Of a stretch of DNA of 64,000 bases, positions 26,871 to 34,877 are shown one piece after another. The stretch is taken from positions 1 to 64,000 of the forward strand of contig NZ_JARGCS010000033.1 of assembly GCF_029193575.1 (NCBI RefSeq), written 5' to 3'. The notes beneath the pieces are model-generated. The model saw nothing but the letters and a program-made list of their open reading frames with translations, did no database searches and was not told the origin of the DNA. The position numbers and the translations under genes are program-made. Every line of letters starts with the position of its first letter. The first letter of the stretch is position 1. Source of the DNA: Pseudomonas entomophila (lineage in GTDB: Bacteria; Pseudomonadota; Gammaproteobacteria; Pseudomonadales; Pseudomonadaceae).

Positions 26871-28115
26871 TTAGGCTTCAGCGTCCCAAGGACGGTCGCC
26901 TTTCTCGTCTTTGACGCGGGTCGGCAGGCCCATCACGTCCAACGCCTTGAGGAACGGCTCTGCCGGCAGTTCCTCGACGTTGACCATGCGCCCGGCGTCC
27001 CACTCGCCACGGGCGACCAGCAGCGCTGCGGCTACCGGCGGTACGCCCGCGGTGTAGGAGATACCCTGGCTGTCGGTCTCGGCGTAGGCCTCTTCGTGGT
27101 CGGCCACGTTGTAGATGAACACTTCGCGTGGCTGGCCATCCTTGGTGCCCTTGACCAGGTCGCCGATGCAGGTCTTGCCGGTGTAGCCCGGGGCCAGCGA
27201 GGCTGGGTCGGGCAGCACGGCCTTGACCACTTTCAACGGGACCACTTCAAGGCCTTCGGCAGTGCGCACCGGCTGCTCGGAGAGCAGGCCGAGGTTCTTC
27301 AGCACGGTGAACACGTTGATGTAGTGCTCGCCGAAGCTCATCCAGAAGCGCACGTTCGGCACGTCGAGGTTCTTCGACAGCGAGTGCACTTCGTCGTGGC
27401 CGGTCAGGTAGAGGTTCTGCGAACCCACCACGGGCAGGTCGTCGGTGCGCTTGACCTCGAACATGGTGTTGCTGGTCCACTGGCTGTTCTGCCAGCTCCA
27501 GACTTGCCCGGTGAATTCGCGGAAGTTGATCTCCGGGTCGAAATTGGTGGCGAAATACTTGCCATGCGAGCCGGCATTGACGTCGAGGATGTCGATCGAA
27601 TCAATGCGGTCGAAATACTGTTGCTGCGCGAGCTTCGCGTAGCTGTTCACCACACCCGGGTCGAAACCGACGCCGAGAATGGCGGTGATGTTCTTCTGTT
27701 GGCACTCTTCGAGGTGTTTCCACTCGTAGTTGCCGTACCACGGCGGGGTCTCGCAGATCTTGCCCGGCTCTTCGTGGATGGCGGTGTCCAGGTAGGCGAC
27801 ACCGGTATCGATGCAGGCACGCAGCACCGACATGTTGAGGAAGGCGGAACCGACGTTGATCACGATCTGCGATTCGGTCTCGCGGATCAGCGCCTTGGTC
27901 GCCTCGACATCGAGGGCGTTGAGCGAGAAGGCCTGGATGTCGGCGGGTACCTTGAGGCTACCCTTGGCCTTGACGCTGTCGATGATGGCCTGGCATTTGG
28001 AGATGTTCCGCGACGCAATGGCAATACGACCGAGTTCGTCGTTATGCTGCGCGCACTTGTGGGCCACCACCTTGGCGACACCTCCTGCACCAATGATAAG
28101 AACGTTCTTCTTCAA
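26871..28115 (-). CDS. Carboxy(nor)spermidine dehydrogenase
   Basis: 414-residue saccharopine-dehydrogenase-like oxidoreductase. It condenses a diamine with aspartate semialdehyde using NADPH to give carboxyspermidine or carboxynorspermidine. The N-terminal Rossmann motif is VLIIGAGGVAKVVAHKCAQ; NVGSAFLNMSVLRACIDTGVAYLDTA and GVGFDPGVVNSYA follow as in the family. It is second in an operon, 32 bp after nspC, whose decarboxylase product defines the pathway. Homospermidine or lysine pathways are less likely given the partner. Confidence 0.9.
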   Translation of the reverse strand: MKKNVLIIGAGGVAKVVAHKCAQHNDELGRIAIASRNISKCQAIIDSVKAKGSLKVPADIQAFSLNALDVEATKALIRETESQIVINVGSAFLNMSVLRACIDTGVAYLDTAIHEEPGKICETPPWYGNYEWKHLEECQQKNITAILGVGFDPGVVNSYAKLAQQQYFDRIDSIDILDVNAGSHGKYFATNFDPEINFREFTGQVWSWQNSQWTSNTMFEVKRTDDLPVVGSQNLYLTGHDEVHSLSKNLDVPNVRFWMSFGEHYINVFTVLKNLGLLSEQPVRTAEGLEVVPLKVVKAVLPDPASLAPGYTGKTCIGDLVKGTKDGQPREVFIYNVADHEEAYAETDSQGISYTAGVPPVAAALLVARGEWDAGRMVNVEELPAEPFLKALDVMGLPTRVKDEKGDRPWDAEA

Positions 28116-28147
28116 TTTATCCCTTGCTCCTCACTGAAAGCCTGCCG

Positions 28148-29245
28148 TCAGGACAGGCTGGAAACGTAGTCTTCGAAACCGAACTCGCGCACCACCTCGA
28201 CGCTGCCGTCGAGCTGCTTGACCACGATGGCCGGCATCTTCAGACCGTTGAACCAGTTTTTCTTGACCATGGTGTAGCCTGCCGCGTCGATGAACGACAG
28301 CCGATCGCCGATGGCCAGCGGGCGATCGAATGGGTACTCGCCGAAGATGTCGCCGGCCAGGCACGACTTGCCGCAGACCATGTAGGTGTGCTCGCCGTCG
28401 CTTGGGACCATCTTGGCGTTGAGGCGGTAGATCAGCAGGTCGAGCATGTGCGCTTCGATGGAGCTGTCGACCACGGCCAGGTGCTTGCCGTTGTACAGGG
28501 TGTCGAGCACGGTCACTTCCAGCGAGGCGCTGTTGGTGATCGCCGCTTCGCCTGGCTCCAGGTAGACCTGCACGCCGTACTTCTGCGAGAAGTCTTTCAA
28601 GCGTGCGCAGAAGGCGTCCAGCGCGTAACCCTCGCCGGTGAAGTGGATGCCGCCGCCCAGGCTGACCCACTGGACCTTGTGCAGCAGGTGGCCGAAGCGC
28701 TCCTCGATGTGCGCGAGCATTTTGTCGAACAGGCTGAAATCGCCGTTCTCGCAGTTGTTGTGGAACATGAAGCCGGAGATCTGCTCGATCACCTGTTCGA
28801 TCTTCGCAGGGTCCCACTCGCCCAGGCGGCTGAACGGACGGGCGGGGTCGGCCAGCAGGTAGTCGGAGCTGCTCACCTGCGGGTTGACGCGCAGGCCGCG
28901 GACCTTGCCCTCGGACTGCGCGGCGAAGCGCTGCAGTTGGCCGATGGAGTTGAAGATGATCTTGTCGCAGTTCTCCAGCATCTCCTCGACTTCATCGTCG
29001 GCCCAGGCCACGCTGTAGGCGTGGGTCTCGCCTGCGAACTTCTGGCGGCCGAGCTTGAGCTCGTACAGCGAGGAAGAGGTGGTGCCGTCCATGTACTGCT
29101 GCATCAGGTCGAACACCGACCAGGTGGCGAAGCACTTGAGGGCGAGCAGGGCCTTGGCCCCGGACTGCTGGCGCACGTAGGCGATCTTCTCCAGGTTGCC
29201 CAGCAGTTTCTGTTTGTCGATGAGGTAGTACGGCGTCTTGATCAT
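28148..29245 (-). CDS. nspC: Carboxynorspermidine decarboxylase
   Basis: 365-residue PLP-dependent alanine-racemase-fold decarboxylase. The PLP Lys is K37 in ALLALKCFATWSVF; HNNCENGDF and GGGIHFTGEGY form the phosphate site; the active-site Cys is in VCGKSCLAGDIFGEYPF. It decarboxylates carboxy(nor)spermidine to (nor)spermidine, the S-adenosylmethionine-independent route. The start MIKTPYYLIDK was chosen over a longer frame because it matches the family N-terminus. The pair probably supplies spermidine; sequence alone does not separate spermidine from norspermidine. Confidence 0.92.
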   Translation of the reverse strand: MIKTPYYLIDKQKLLGNLEKIAYVRQQSGAKALLALKCFATWSVFDLMQQYMDGTTSSSLYELKLGRQKFAGETHAYSVAWADDEVEEMLENCDKIIFNSIGQLQRFAAQSEGKVRGLRVNPQVSSSDYLLADPARPFSRLGEWDPAKIEQVIEQISGFMFHNNCENGDFSLFDKMLAHIEERFGHLLHKVQWVSLGGGIHFTGEGYALDAFCARLKDFSQKYGVQVYLEPGEAAITNSASLEVTVLDTLYNGKHLAVVDSSIEAHMLDLLIYRLNAKMVPSDGEHTYMVCGKSCLAGDIFGEYPFDRPLAIGDRLSFIDAAGYTMVKKNWFNGLKMPAIVVKQLDGSVEVVREFGFEDYVSSLS

Positions 29246-29440
29246 TTCAAAGGCCCCCGGCCAGGCCGGCCAAAAAAAGGACACGCATTGTGCCTTCACT
29301 TGTCGCATATCGAAAGGGCGTGAGGCGCATTTCGTCCGAGCTCGCAGGCTGCGTGGCGCGTGTGGGGGAGTAGAGCAGGGGAATGTGACTGTCTTAATCG
29401 TTGTGCTGGGGCAGAGGGCCCTCTCGCGGGGCCATCTACA

Positions 29441-29836
29441 TCACTGCGGCAGTCGCGCAACCGCCTTGATCTCGAAATCGAACCCATACAGCCAGGTCAC
29501 CCCGATCGCCGTCACGCTCGGGTAGGGCGCCGGCCCCCAGAATTCCGCCCGCACCAGATCCCAGATGGCCTGGAATTTGTTCTGCGGGTCGACGATGAAC
29601 AGCGTTACATCCTGCACATCGGCGAAGCTGCAGCCCGCTGCGGCGAGAATCGCGTTGAGGTTGGCGAAGGCCCGGCGCACCTGGTTTTCCAGGCCCGGTT
29701 CGGGCGAACCGTCCTCGCGGCTGCCCACCTGCCCGGAGACGAACAGCAAGCCATTGCTGCGCACCGCCGGGGAATAATGGTTGATTTCGTACAGCGCCTG
29801 GCGGCCAGGCGGGAACACGACGTCTCGTTGGGTCAT
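29441..29836 (-). CDS. RidA-family protein
   Basis: 131 residues of the Rid family: SNGLLFVSGQVGSREDGS, FANLNAILAAAGCSFADVQDVTLFIVD and a C-terminal FDFEIKAVARL. The position of the RidA catalytic Arg (15 residues before the final Glu) is Ser, so enamine deamination is doubtful; Rid5-7-like. It is divergent from a LysR gene, which probably controls it. Second Rid paralogue within 3 kb. Confidence 0.85.
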   Translation of the reverse strand: MTQRDVVFPPGRQALYEINHYSPAVRSNGLLFVSGQVGSREDGSPEPGLENQVRRAFANLNAILAAAGCSFADVQDVTLFIVDPQNKFQAIWDLVRAEFWGPAPYPSVTAIGVTWLYGFDFEIKAVARLPQ

Positions 29837-29914
29837 TGAAGGTCTCCATCAGGTGGGTGATGACACCACTCTACGAACCCGTCACCCCTCGATAAACGTG
29901 CAAGTCTGGTTATC

Positions 29915-29937
29915 ATTGTTTGCCATTGCCAAACAAT
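29915..29937. promoter_or_regulatory. Inverted repeat between RidA and LysR genes
   Basis: ATTGTTTG and CAAACAAT, perfect 8-bp arms over a 7-bp spacer, lie 12 bp before the LysR start in the 112-bp divergent gap. It fits a LysR T-N11-A site and is the likely regulatory target for both genes. Confidence 0.55.
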
Positions 29938-29948
29938 AGAGGCTGCCG

Positions 29949-30851
29949 ATGGACCGTTTCGACGCAATGCGTGCCTTTGCCCGGGTGGTGGAGGCGGGCA
30001 GTTTCACCAAGGCCGCCGACACCCTGCACATGAGCCGCACCAGCGTTACCCAGCTGGTTCAGCAACTGGAAGCGCGCTTGCGCGTGCGACTGCTCAACCG
30101 CACCACGCGCAGGGTGCACCTGACCAACGACGGCGCGCTGTTCTACGAGCGGGTGGTACGCCTGTTGGCCGACCTCGAGGACGCCGAAGGCAGCCTGACC
30201 GGCGCTGCCACTCTGCCCCGCGGCAAGCTGCGGGTCGATGTGCCCAGCCCTCTGGCGAGCATGGTGCTGGTGCCGGCGCTGGCGGATTTTCACGCGCGCT
30301 ACCCGGACATCCAGATCGACATGGGCGTCAGCGACCGTATCGTCGACATCATCGGCGAACACGTGGATTGCGTGGTGCGCGGCGGCGAGCTGCTGGACCA
30401 ATCGCTGATGGCGCGCAAGGTCGCCGACCTGGGCCTGGGGGTGTATGCGGCGCCCGCGTACCTGGCCCGTCTGGGCACCCCCGAGCATCCTGCGCAGCTG
30501 GAGGGGCCGCGGCACCGTGTGGTGGGCTTTCTCTGGGCGCGCACCGGCAAGCCCATGCCCTATGCCTTGAGTCGAGGGACGGAGCGCTTGCAGGTGCAGG
30601 GCCGGCCGGTGCTGGCGGTGGACGACGGCAACGCTTACCTGGCCGCCGGCCTGGCGGGGTTGGGCGTGCTCTGGCTGCCGGACTACATGGCCTTGCCGCA
30701 CCTCGCCAGCGGCGCACTGGTGCGGTTGTTCGAGGGCTGGGAACTGGAGACGATGCCGTTGTACGTGGCCTATCCGCCCAATCGGCATGTGGGGGCGAAG
30801 TTGCGGGTGTTCATCGACTGGGTGGTCGAGGTCATGGCTCGGGAGCGATGA
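29949..30851 (+). CDS. LysR-family regulator
   Basis: 300 residues, CrgA-like subgroup: SFTKAADTLHMSRTSVTQLVQQLEARL then LLNRTTRRVHLTNDGALFYE, effector domain from about 92. Divergent from the RidA gene over an inverted repeat, so autoregulation and control of the RidA gene are likely. It ends 9 bp before the convergent dehydratase-like gene. Confidence 0.9.
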   Translation: MDRFDAMRAFARVVEAGSFTKAADTLHMSRTSVTQLVQQLEARLRVRLLNRTTRRVHLTNDGALFYERVVRLLADLEDAEGSLTGAATLPRGKLRVDVPSPLASMVLVPALADFHARYPDIQIDMGVSDRIVDIIGEHVDCVVRGGELLDQSLMARKVADLGLGVYAAPAYLARLGTPEHPAQLEGPRHRVVGFLWARTGKPMPYALSRGTERLQVQGRPVLAVDDGNAYLAAGLAGLGVLWLPDYMALPHLASGALVRLFEGWELETMPLYVAYPPNRHVGAKLRVFIDWVVEVMARER

Positions 30852-30860
30852 GCGCCGTGA

Positions 30861-31784
30861 TCAGCGTTCACCCGTTTGCGCGTGCCAGGCGCGAATCTGC
30901 TCCAGCGTCGCGGTCGCGCCCCCGCACACGATCACCAGCACCTGCCGATAAGCCCCCAGTCGCTTGGGGTCATAGGCCAGGGCCAGTGCCGCACCGCAGG
31001 CCGGCTCGACCAGCAGTCGGTGGTCGAGCAGGAAGCGCTCGCAAGCGTCCAGCGTCTCACGGTCGCTCACCAACACGCTGTGCACCGCATGCTGGCGCGT
31101 ACACGCCAGCGCCTGCTCGGCTACACGCTTGGCACCCAGCGACGTCGCCACCGACGCGATGCGCTCCAGCTCCACCGTGTGCCCGGCGTCCATGGCCGCC
31201 CGCAACGAAGCGGCGCCTTCGGTTTCCACTGCCAGCACCGGCACGTCCTGCCAACCATTGCGTTGCAGGCCGGCGACCACACCGCTGAGCAGGCCGCCAC
31301 CGCCCACCGACAGCACCACCGCATCAGGCTTGATGCCGGCCTGGGCCACTTCGTCGATCATGCTGGCATGGCCGGCCCATAGCAGCGGGTCGTCGAACGG
31401 ATGGATGAAGGCGTCCTGTGGCCCGACCAGGCTTTGCGCCCGTTCGTTGGCTTCCTGCCAGGAACTGCCGTGCACCACCACGTTGGCGTCTTCGAGCATC
31501 AGCAGTTCGATGGCTCGCGCGGTGGTGGTCTCGGGCACCACCACGGTGACCGGTACGCCCAGGCGACGCCCGGCATAGGCCACCGCCAGGCCGGCGTTGC
31601 CGCCGGACGAGGAGACGAAGTGGCGGGCGCCACGGGCATGGTGGGTTTCGCAAGCATGGCCGACACCGCGCAGCTTGAACGAGCCGCAGGGTTGCAAGGC
31701 TTCTAGTTTCAGCAGGATGGCGCGACCGGCGGCTATCGACAGTGGACGGGATTCGAGCAGCGGGGTGGCGATATGCAGGGGCAT
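30861..31784 (-). CDS. Serine/threonine dehydratase-like PLP enzyme
   Basis: 307-residue fold-type II PLP enzyme. The PLP Lys is K37 in QPCGSFKLRG, the substrate loop is SSSGGNAGLAVAYA, and the phosphate loop is VGGGGLLSGVVAGL (about 169). This order and length match L-serine dehydratase (SDS-like) rather than biosynthetic threonine deaminase, which has a regulatory domain. It would give pyruvate or 2-oxobutyrate plus ammonia. No ACT domain. Substrate among Ser, Thr or related hydroxy-amino acids is not certain. Confidence 0.85.
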   Translation of the reverse strand: MPLHIATPLLESRPLSIAAGRAILLKLEALQPCGSFKLRGVGHACETHHARGARHFVSSSGGNAGLAVAYAGRRLGVPVTVVVPETTTARAIELLMLEDANVVVHGSSWQEANERAQSLVGPQDAFIHPFDDPLLWAGHASMIDEVAQAGIKPDAVVLSVGGGGLLSGVVAGLQRNGWQDVPVLAVETEGAASLRAAMDAGHTVELERIASVATSLGAKRVAEQALACTRQHAVHSVLVSDRETLDACERFLLDHRLLVEPACGAALALAYDPKRLGAYRQVLVIVCGGATATLEQIRAWHAQTGER

Positions 31785-32039
31785 GGCGGGCTCCGGGGGT
31801 GAGACCGCGATTGTAGACCTATTCGAAGAAAGGGGGATCGGCCTTGTGCCGCGATCGGGCGCGACCCGGCCCTGGTCCTCTCTCTTGGCTCACTTTCCAG
31901 GGTGCATGCTCGACCATGCTGTAGCCTTCGATACCGCCTTGCGGGGCTGACGCGAAGCCGGGTAGCTGGAGGTCCAGGGCCTGGCCGCGAGCAGGTCCCG
32001 GCCCAGCGCGCTACTCATCATTTTCGGGGCTGTGAGTGC
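31785..32039. other. Non-coding gap
   Basis: This 255-bp part of the gap upstream of the dehydratase-like gene has no supported gene. It should hold that gene's promoter; no clear operator is seen. The gap continues into the REP pair that precedes the TonB receptor stop. Confidence 0.5.
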
Positions 32040-32112
32040 CCTATCGCGGGACAAGCCCGCTCCTACAGAGACTGCGCAATTCCCTGTAGGGGCGGGCTTG
32101 TCCCGCGATAGG
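32040..32112. repeat. Inverted pair of REP elements
   Basis: CCTATCGCGGGACAAGCCCG (32040-32059) continuing to CTACAG is mirrored by CTGTAGGGGCGGGCTTGTCCCGCGATAGG at 32084-32112, with 15 bp between. Together they can form a long stem just after the TonB receptor gene (stop at 32123, minus strand), acting as terminator or message-end protector. Confidence 0.8.
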
Positions 32113-32122
32113 GCCAGTGAGG

Positions 32123-34300
32123 TTAGAACCTCACGTCCATGGCCACCTCGAAGGTGCGTGGCGCCCCCATGTAGTACTGCAAGCCATACGCCTGCTTGGC
32201 ATACACCTCGTCGGTCAGGTTGCGCACCCGTGCGGTCAGCGTGGTGTGCTCATCCACCCGGTAGCGGGCGAACGCGCCGAACAGGGTGTAGGCCGGTGCC
32301 TTGAGGGTGTTGGCGTTGTCGGCATACACCGAGTCGACGTAACGCGCATCCACCCCCGCCGACCAGTCCTGGGTGAAACCGTAGGTCAGCCACAGGTTGC
32401 CGACGTTGGCCGGCACGTTCACCGGCGCATTGCCCTTGCGCGACACCGACACGCCACCCACCGATTCGTTGAACTCATCGTACGCGGCGTCGACGTAGGC
32501 GTAGTTGGCCTCGGCGAGCAGCTTCGGCGTGACCTGCAAGCGCCCGGACAACTCGATGCCGCGGGAGGTCTGCTGACCGGCCTGCACCGTGACGTTGGGG
32601 TCGCGCGAGTCGCGCACGGCGAAGTCCTTGCGCACGATCTGGTACACCGCCAGCGTGGCCGCGCCGCGTCCGTCGAGGAAGTCGAACTTGCTGCCGGCCT
32701 CCCACTGCTCGCCCTTGGACAGGTCGAACAAACCCACGTTGGAGTAGGTGGCCGAGGCCAGCGAGCCGGCCGGCAGGTCGGCGGCGGTGCTGTATTGCAC
32801 GTACAGGCTGGCCGACGGGGTCAGTTCGTAGGTCAGGCCCACGCGCCCGGACAGCGGTTCCCAGCGGCGCTCGAAGAACGCCGGGGAGGTCGGCGTGACG
32901 GCACCGTAGTTGGTCACCTCCATGTCCAGGTAGTCGTAGCGCAGGGCGGTGAGCAGGGCCAGGCGGTCGGTCAGCTCCAGGCGGTTCTCGACGAACAGCG
33001 CACGGGTGGTGACTTCGTGGCGGCGCTGCTTGGTCAGGCCGCGGTTGACGCCGGGGATGTCGTAGAAACTGCCAGGGTCGAAATGGTCCGGGTCGACCAC
33101 GTCGCTGTAGCTGCCCGAGGTCGGGTACAGGGTCTGGCGCAGGCGCGACCAGTCCAGGCCCACCGACCACTGGCTGGCCAGGCCCAGCAGGGTGTTGTCG
33201 TGGCGCAGTTCGACGCGGTCGCCGAGCACGTTCTGGTCGTGGCGTTGCAGGTAGGGGCTGGCGCGCGCCACGTCGCCGGCGCCGTTGTAGCGGTAGCCTT
33301 CGAGGTTGCGGTAGTCGCGCTGGGCGTTGTAGTGGTAGAGGGTGTTCTGCACGCTGGTGCTGTCGCTCAACCGGTAGTCGAGGATCGAGCGCAGCCAGCG
33401 CACGCGCTGCTCGTAGCGGCCGTCGGCGACGTTGTAGTTCTCGAAGCGCCGGCGCTTGTCGATCTTCATCGTGCTGCGCCCGGGCAGGATCGGCGAGCCC
33501 CAGTAGGGGCTGTGTTCGCTGTCTTCCTGGTATTCCAGCGCCAGGGTGTGGGTGAGGTCCGGGGTCAGGTCGCTGAGCACCGAAAAGGCCAGGCTGTCGG
33601 TCTTGCGCTCATTGCGGTCGACGTAGCCGTTGCCCCGGCTGTGGCTGAAGTCCAGGCGCGCGAAGTGGCGGGCGTCGGCGGGGTTGTCGGCCAGCGCCTG
33701 GTTGATCCCGAAGGCCACTTCCGAGTCGTCGTAGCTGCCGTAGCGAATGCGCCCGTCGAGCGTTTGCGCATCTCGGCTGGCGAGCTTGCTGATGTAGTTG
33801 ATCGAGCCGCCCACGGCGCCGGCGCCATGCAGGAAAGACGACGGCCCGCCGATCAGCTCGACGCGGTCCAGCACCCAGGCGTCCACCGGCCGGGTGGCAC
33901 TGCTGTAGCCGAGGTTGATGCCGTTGTACAACTGGGTGACCTGGTTCTGGGTGAAGCCGCGGTAGGCGACGAAGCCACCGTAGCCGGGGTTGGCCGAGGC
34001 GTTCACGCCGGTCATGGCGTTGATCACGTCCTGGCTGTCCTTGGCGTCGCGCTGCTCGATCACCTGGCGGTTCGACACGCTCACCGAGGCCGGCGTCTGC
34101 CGCGCAGTCAGGCCCAGGCGCGAGCCGGTGCGGATCGGCTCGTCCAGTTGCACGCCCGAGGGTGCTTCGCGTTCACCGTCGATGGTGGTGGCGTCCAGTT
34201 GCACAGGGGCGGCATCGGCCCAGGCGAAGGTGCAGGTGGTGCTCATCAGGAGCACCAGGGAGGTGTTGCGGATCATGGGTTGCTTCCACGCAAAGGTCAT
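32123..34300 (-). CDS. TonB-dependent siderophore-type receptor
   Basis: 725-residue outer-membrane receptor: signal peptide (IRNTSLVLLMSTTCTFAWA), plug domain with RTGSRLGLTARQTPASVSV and VAYRGFTQNQVTQLYNG, then a 22-strand barrel ending in the C-terminal Phe (EVAMDVRF). There is no N-terminal signalling (STN) domain. Another possible start is the ATG at 34276. It lies 42 bp after the DUF2946 gene in the same direction, an association often seen for copper-linked receptors, so the ligand may be copper-related rather than ferric (inference). Confidence 0.9.
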   Translation of the reverse strand: MTFAWKQPMIRNTSLVLLMSTTCTFAWADAAPVQLDATTIDGEREAPSGVQLDEPIRTGSRLGLTARQTPASVSVSNRQVIEQRDAKDSQDVINAMTGVNASANPGYGGFVAYRGFTQNQVTQLYNGINLGYSSATRPVDAWVLDRVELIGGPSSFLHGAGAVGGSINYISKLASRDAQTLDGRIRYGSYDDSEVAFGINQALADNPADARHFARLDFSHSRGNGYVDRNERKTDSLAFSVLSDLTPDLTHTLALEYQEDSEHSPYWGSPILPGRSTMKIDKRRRFENYNVADGRYEQRVRWLRSILDYRLSDSTSVQNTLYHYNAQRDYRNLEGYRYNGAGDVARASPYLQRHDQNVLGDRVELRHDNTLLGLASQWSVGLDWSRLRQTLYPTSGSYSDVVDPDHFDPGSFYDIPGVNRGLTKQRRHEVTTRALFVENRLELTDRLALLTALRYDYLDMEVTNYGAVTPTSPAFFERRWEPLSGRVGLTYELTPSASLYVQYSTAADLPAGSLASATYSNVGLFDLSKGEQWEAGSKFDFLDGRGAATLAVYQIVRKDFAVRDSRDPNVTVQAGQQTSRGIELSGRLQVTPKLLAEANYAYVDAAYDEFNESVGGVSVSRKGNAPVNVPANVGNLWLTYGFTQDWSAGVDARYVDSVYADNANTLKAPAYTLFGAFARYRVDEHTTLTARVRNLTDEVYAKQAYGLQYYMGAPRTFEVAMDVRF

Positions 34301-34342
34301 GGCTGACCCTTGGCCGAGCGCGCAGGGGCGTGCCCGCCGGGG

Positions 34343-34753
34343 TCAGGCGAAAGAGGCGGCTGCGGGGAAGGACGCGGGGGAGGCGCGGGGCGGGACGTGG
34401 GGGCGCAGCAAGCGGGGCGGCGGTTGCGCCCAGCTGCGCACGACGATCGGCGAGACGCTGTGGCCGGTGGCCGGGGCGAACGACCAGCCGCTGCTGGCCA
34501 GCGGCACCGCCAGGGCGAAGGAGGAGCACACCGGGCAGTCGAGCTGGGCCATGTGCGGGTCGCCACCGGCGCCGTCGAGGTCGATGGCCGGGCCGTGGCC
34601 GCTGCTGTCGAGGGAACAGAACCCGCCCTCCAGGCCCGACAGGCGCAGGCCGCTCATCTGGCCGTGGTGCAGGCCGCACAGCAATAGGCTGAACAGGACG
34701 CTGGCGTAGAGCGTCCAGGCGGTCAGCGAGCGTGTCCGGCGGGTGGTTTTCAT
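34343..34753 (-). CDS. DUF2946-family protein
   Basis: 136 residues starting MKTTRRTRSLTAWTL; a longer open frame upstream is unsupported. One N-terminal membrane segment (LTAWTLYASVLFSLLLCGL), then H-H-x2-M (LHHGQMSG) and a CPVC motif in QLDCPVCSSFALAVPL, with a Pro-rich tail. DUF2946 proteins have such metal-ligand-like residues and commonly sit by TonB receptors or copper genes. It is first in an operon with the TonB receptor. A periplasmic metal-handling role is inferred. Confidence 0.75.
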   Translation of the reverse strand: MKTTRRTRSLTAWTLYASVLFSLLLCGLHHGQMSGLRLSGLEGGFCSLDSSGHGPAIDLDGAGGDPHMAQLDCPVCSSFALAVPLASSGWSFAPATGHSVSPIVVRSWAQPPPRLLRPHVPPRASPASFPAAASFA

Positions 34754-34837
34754 GGCGGCGAATCTATCATCCGGATGGATCGCCGGGTAGGGGCGGGGCG
34801 CGGTGGATTGTCGCAGTTCTGATGACGCGGCCTCTTC

Positions 34838-34866
34838 CTGTAGCGAGCTTGCCCCGCGATGAGGCC
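34838..34866. repeat. REP-like element
   Basis: CTGTAGCGAGCTTGCCCCGC followed by GATGAGGCC is an inverse REP-like core just after the uvsE stop codon (34878, minus strand) and upstream of the DUF2946 gene. Confidence 0.6.
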
Positions 34867-34877
34867 CGCCAGAGGTG

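Noticed and set aside
32040..32112. Inverted repeats considered as an insertion-sequence end
   Set aside because: They match the REP-like core repeated elsewhere in intergenic gaps; no transposase is present.
32117..34306. 729-codon open frame opposite the first TonB receptor
   Set aside because: Shadow of the receptor gene; composition rich in Val, Ala, Gly and Gln, without domains.
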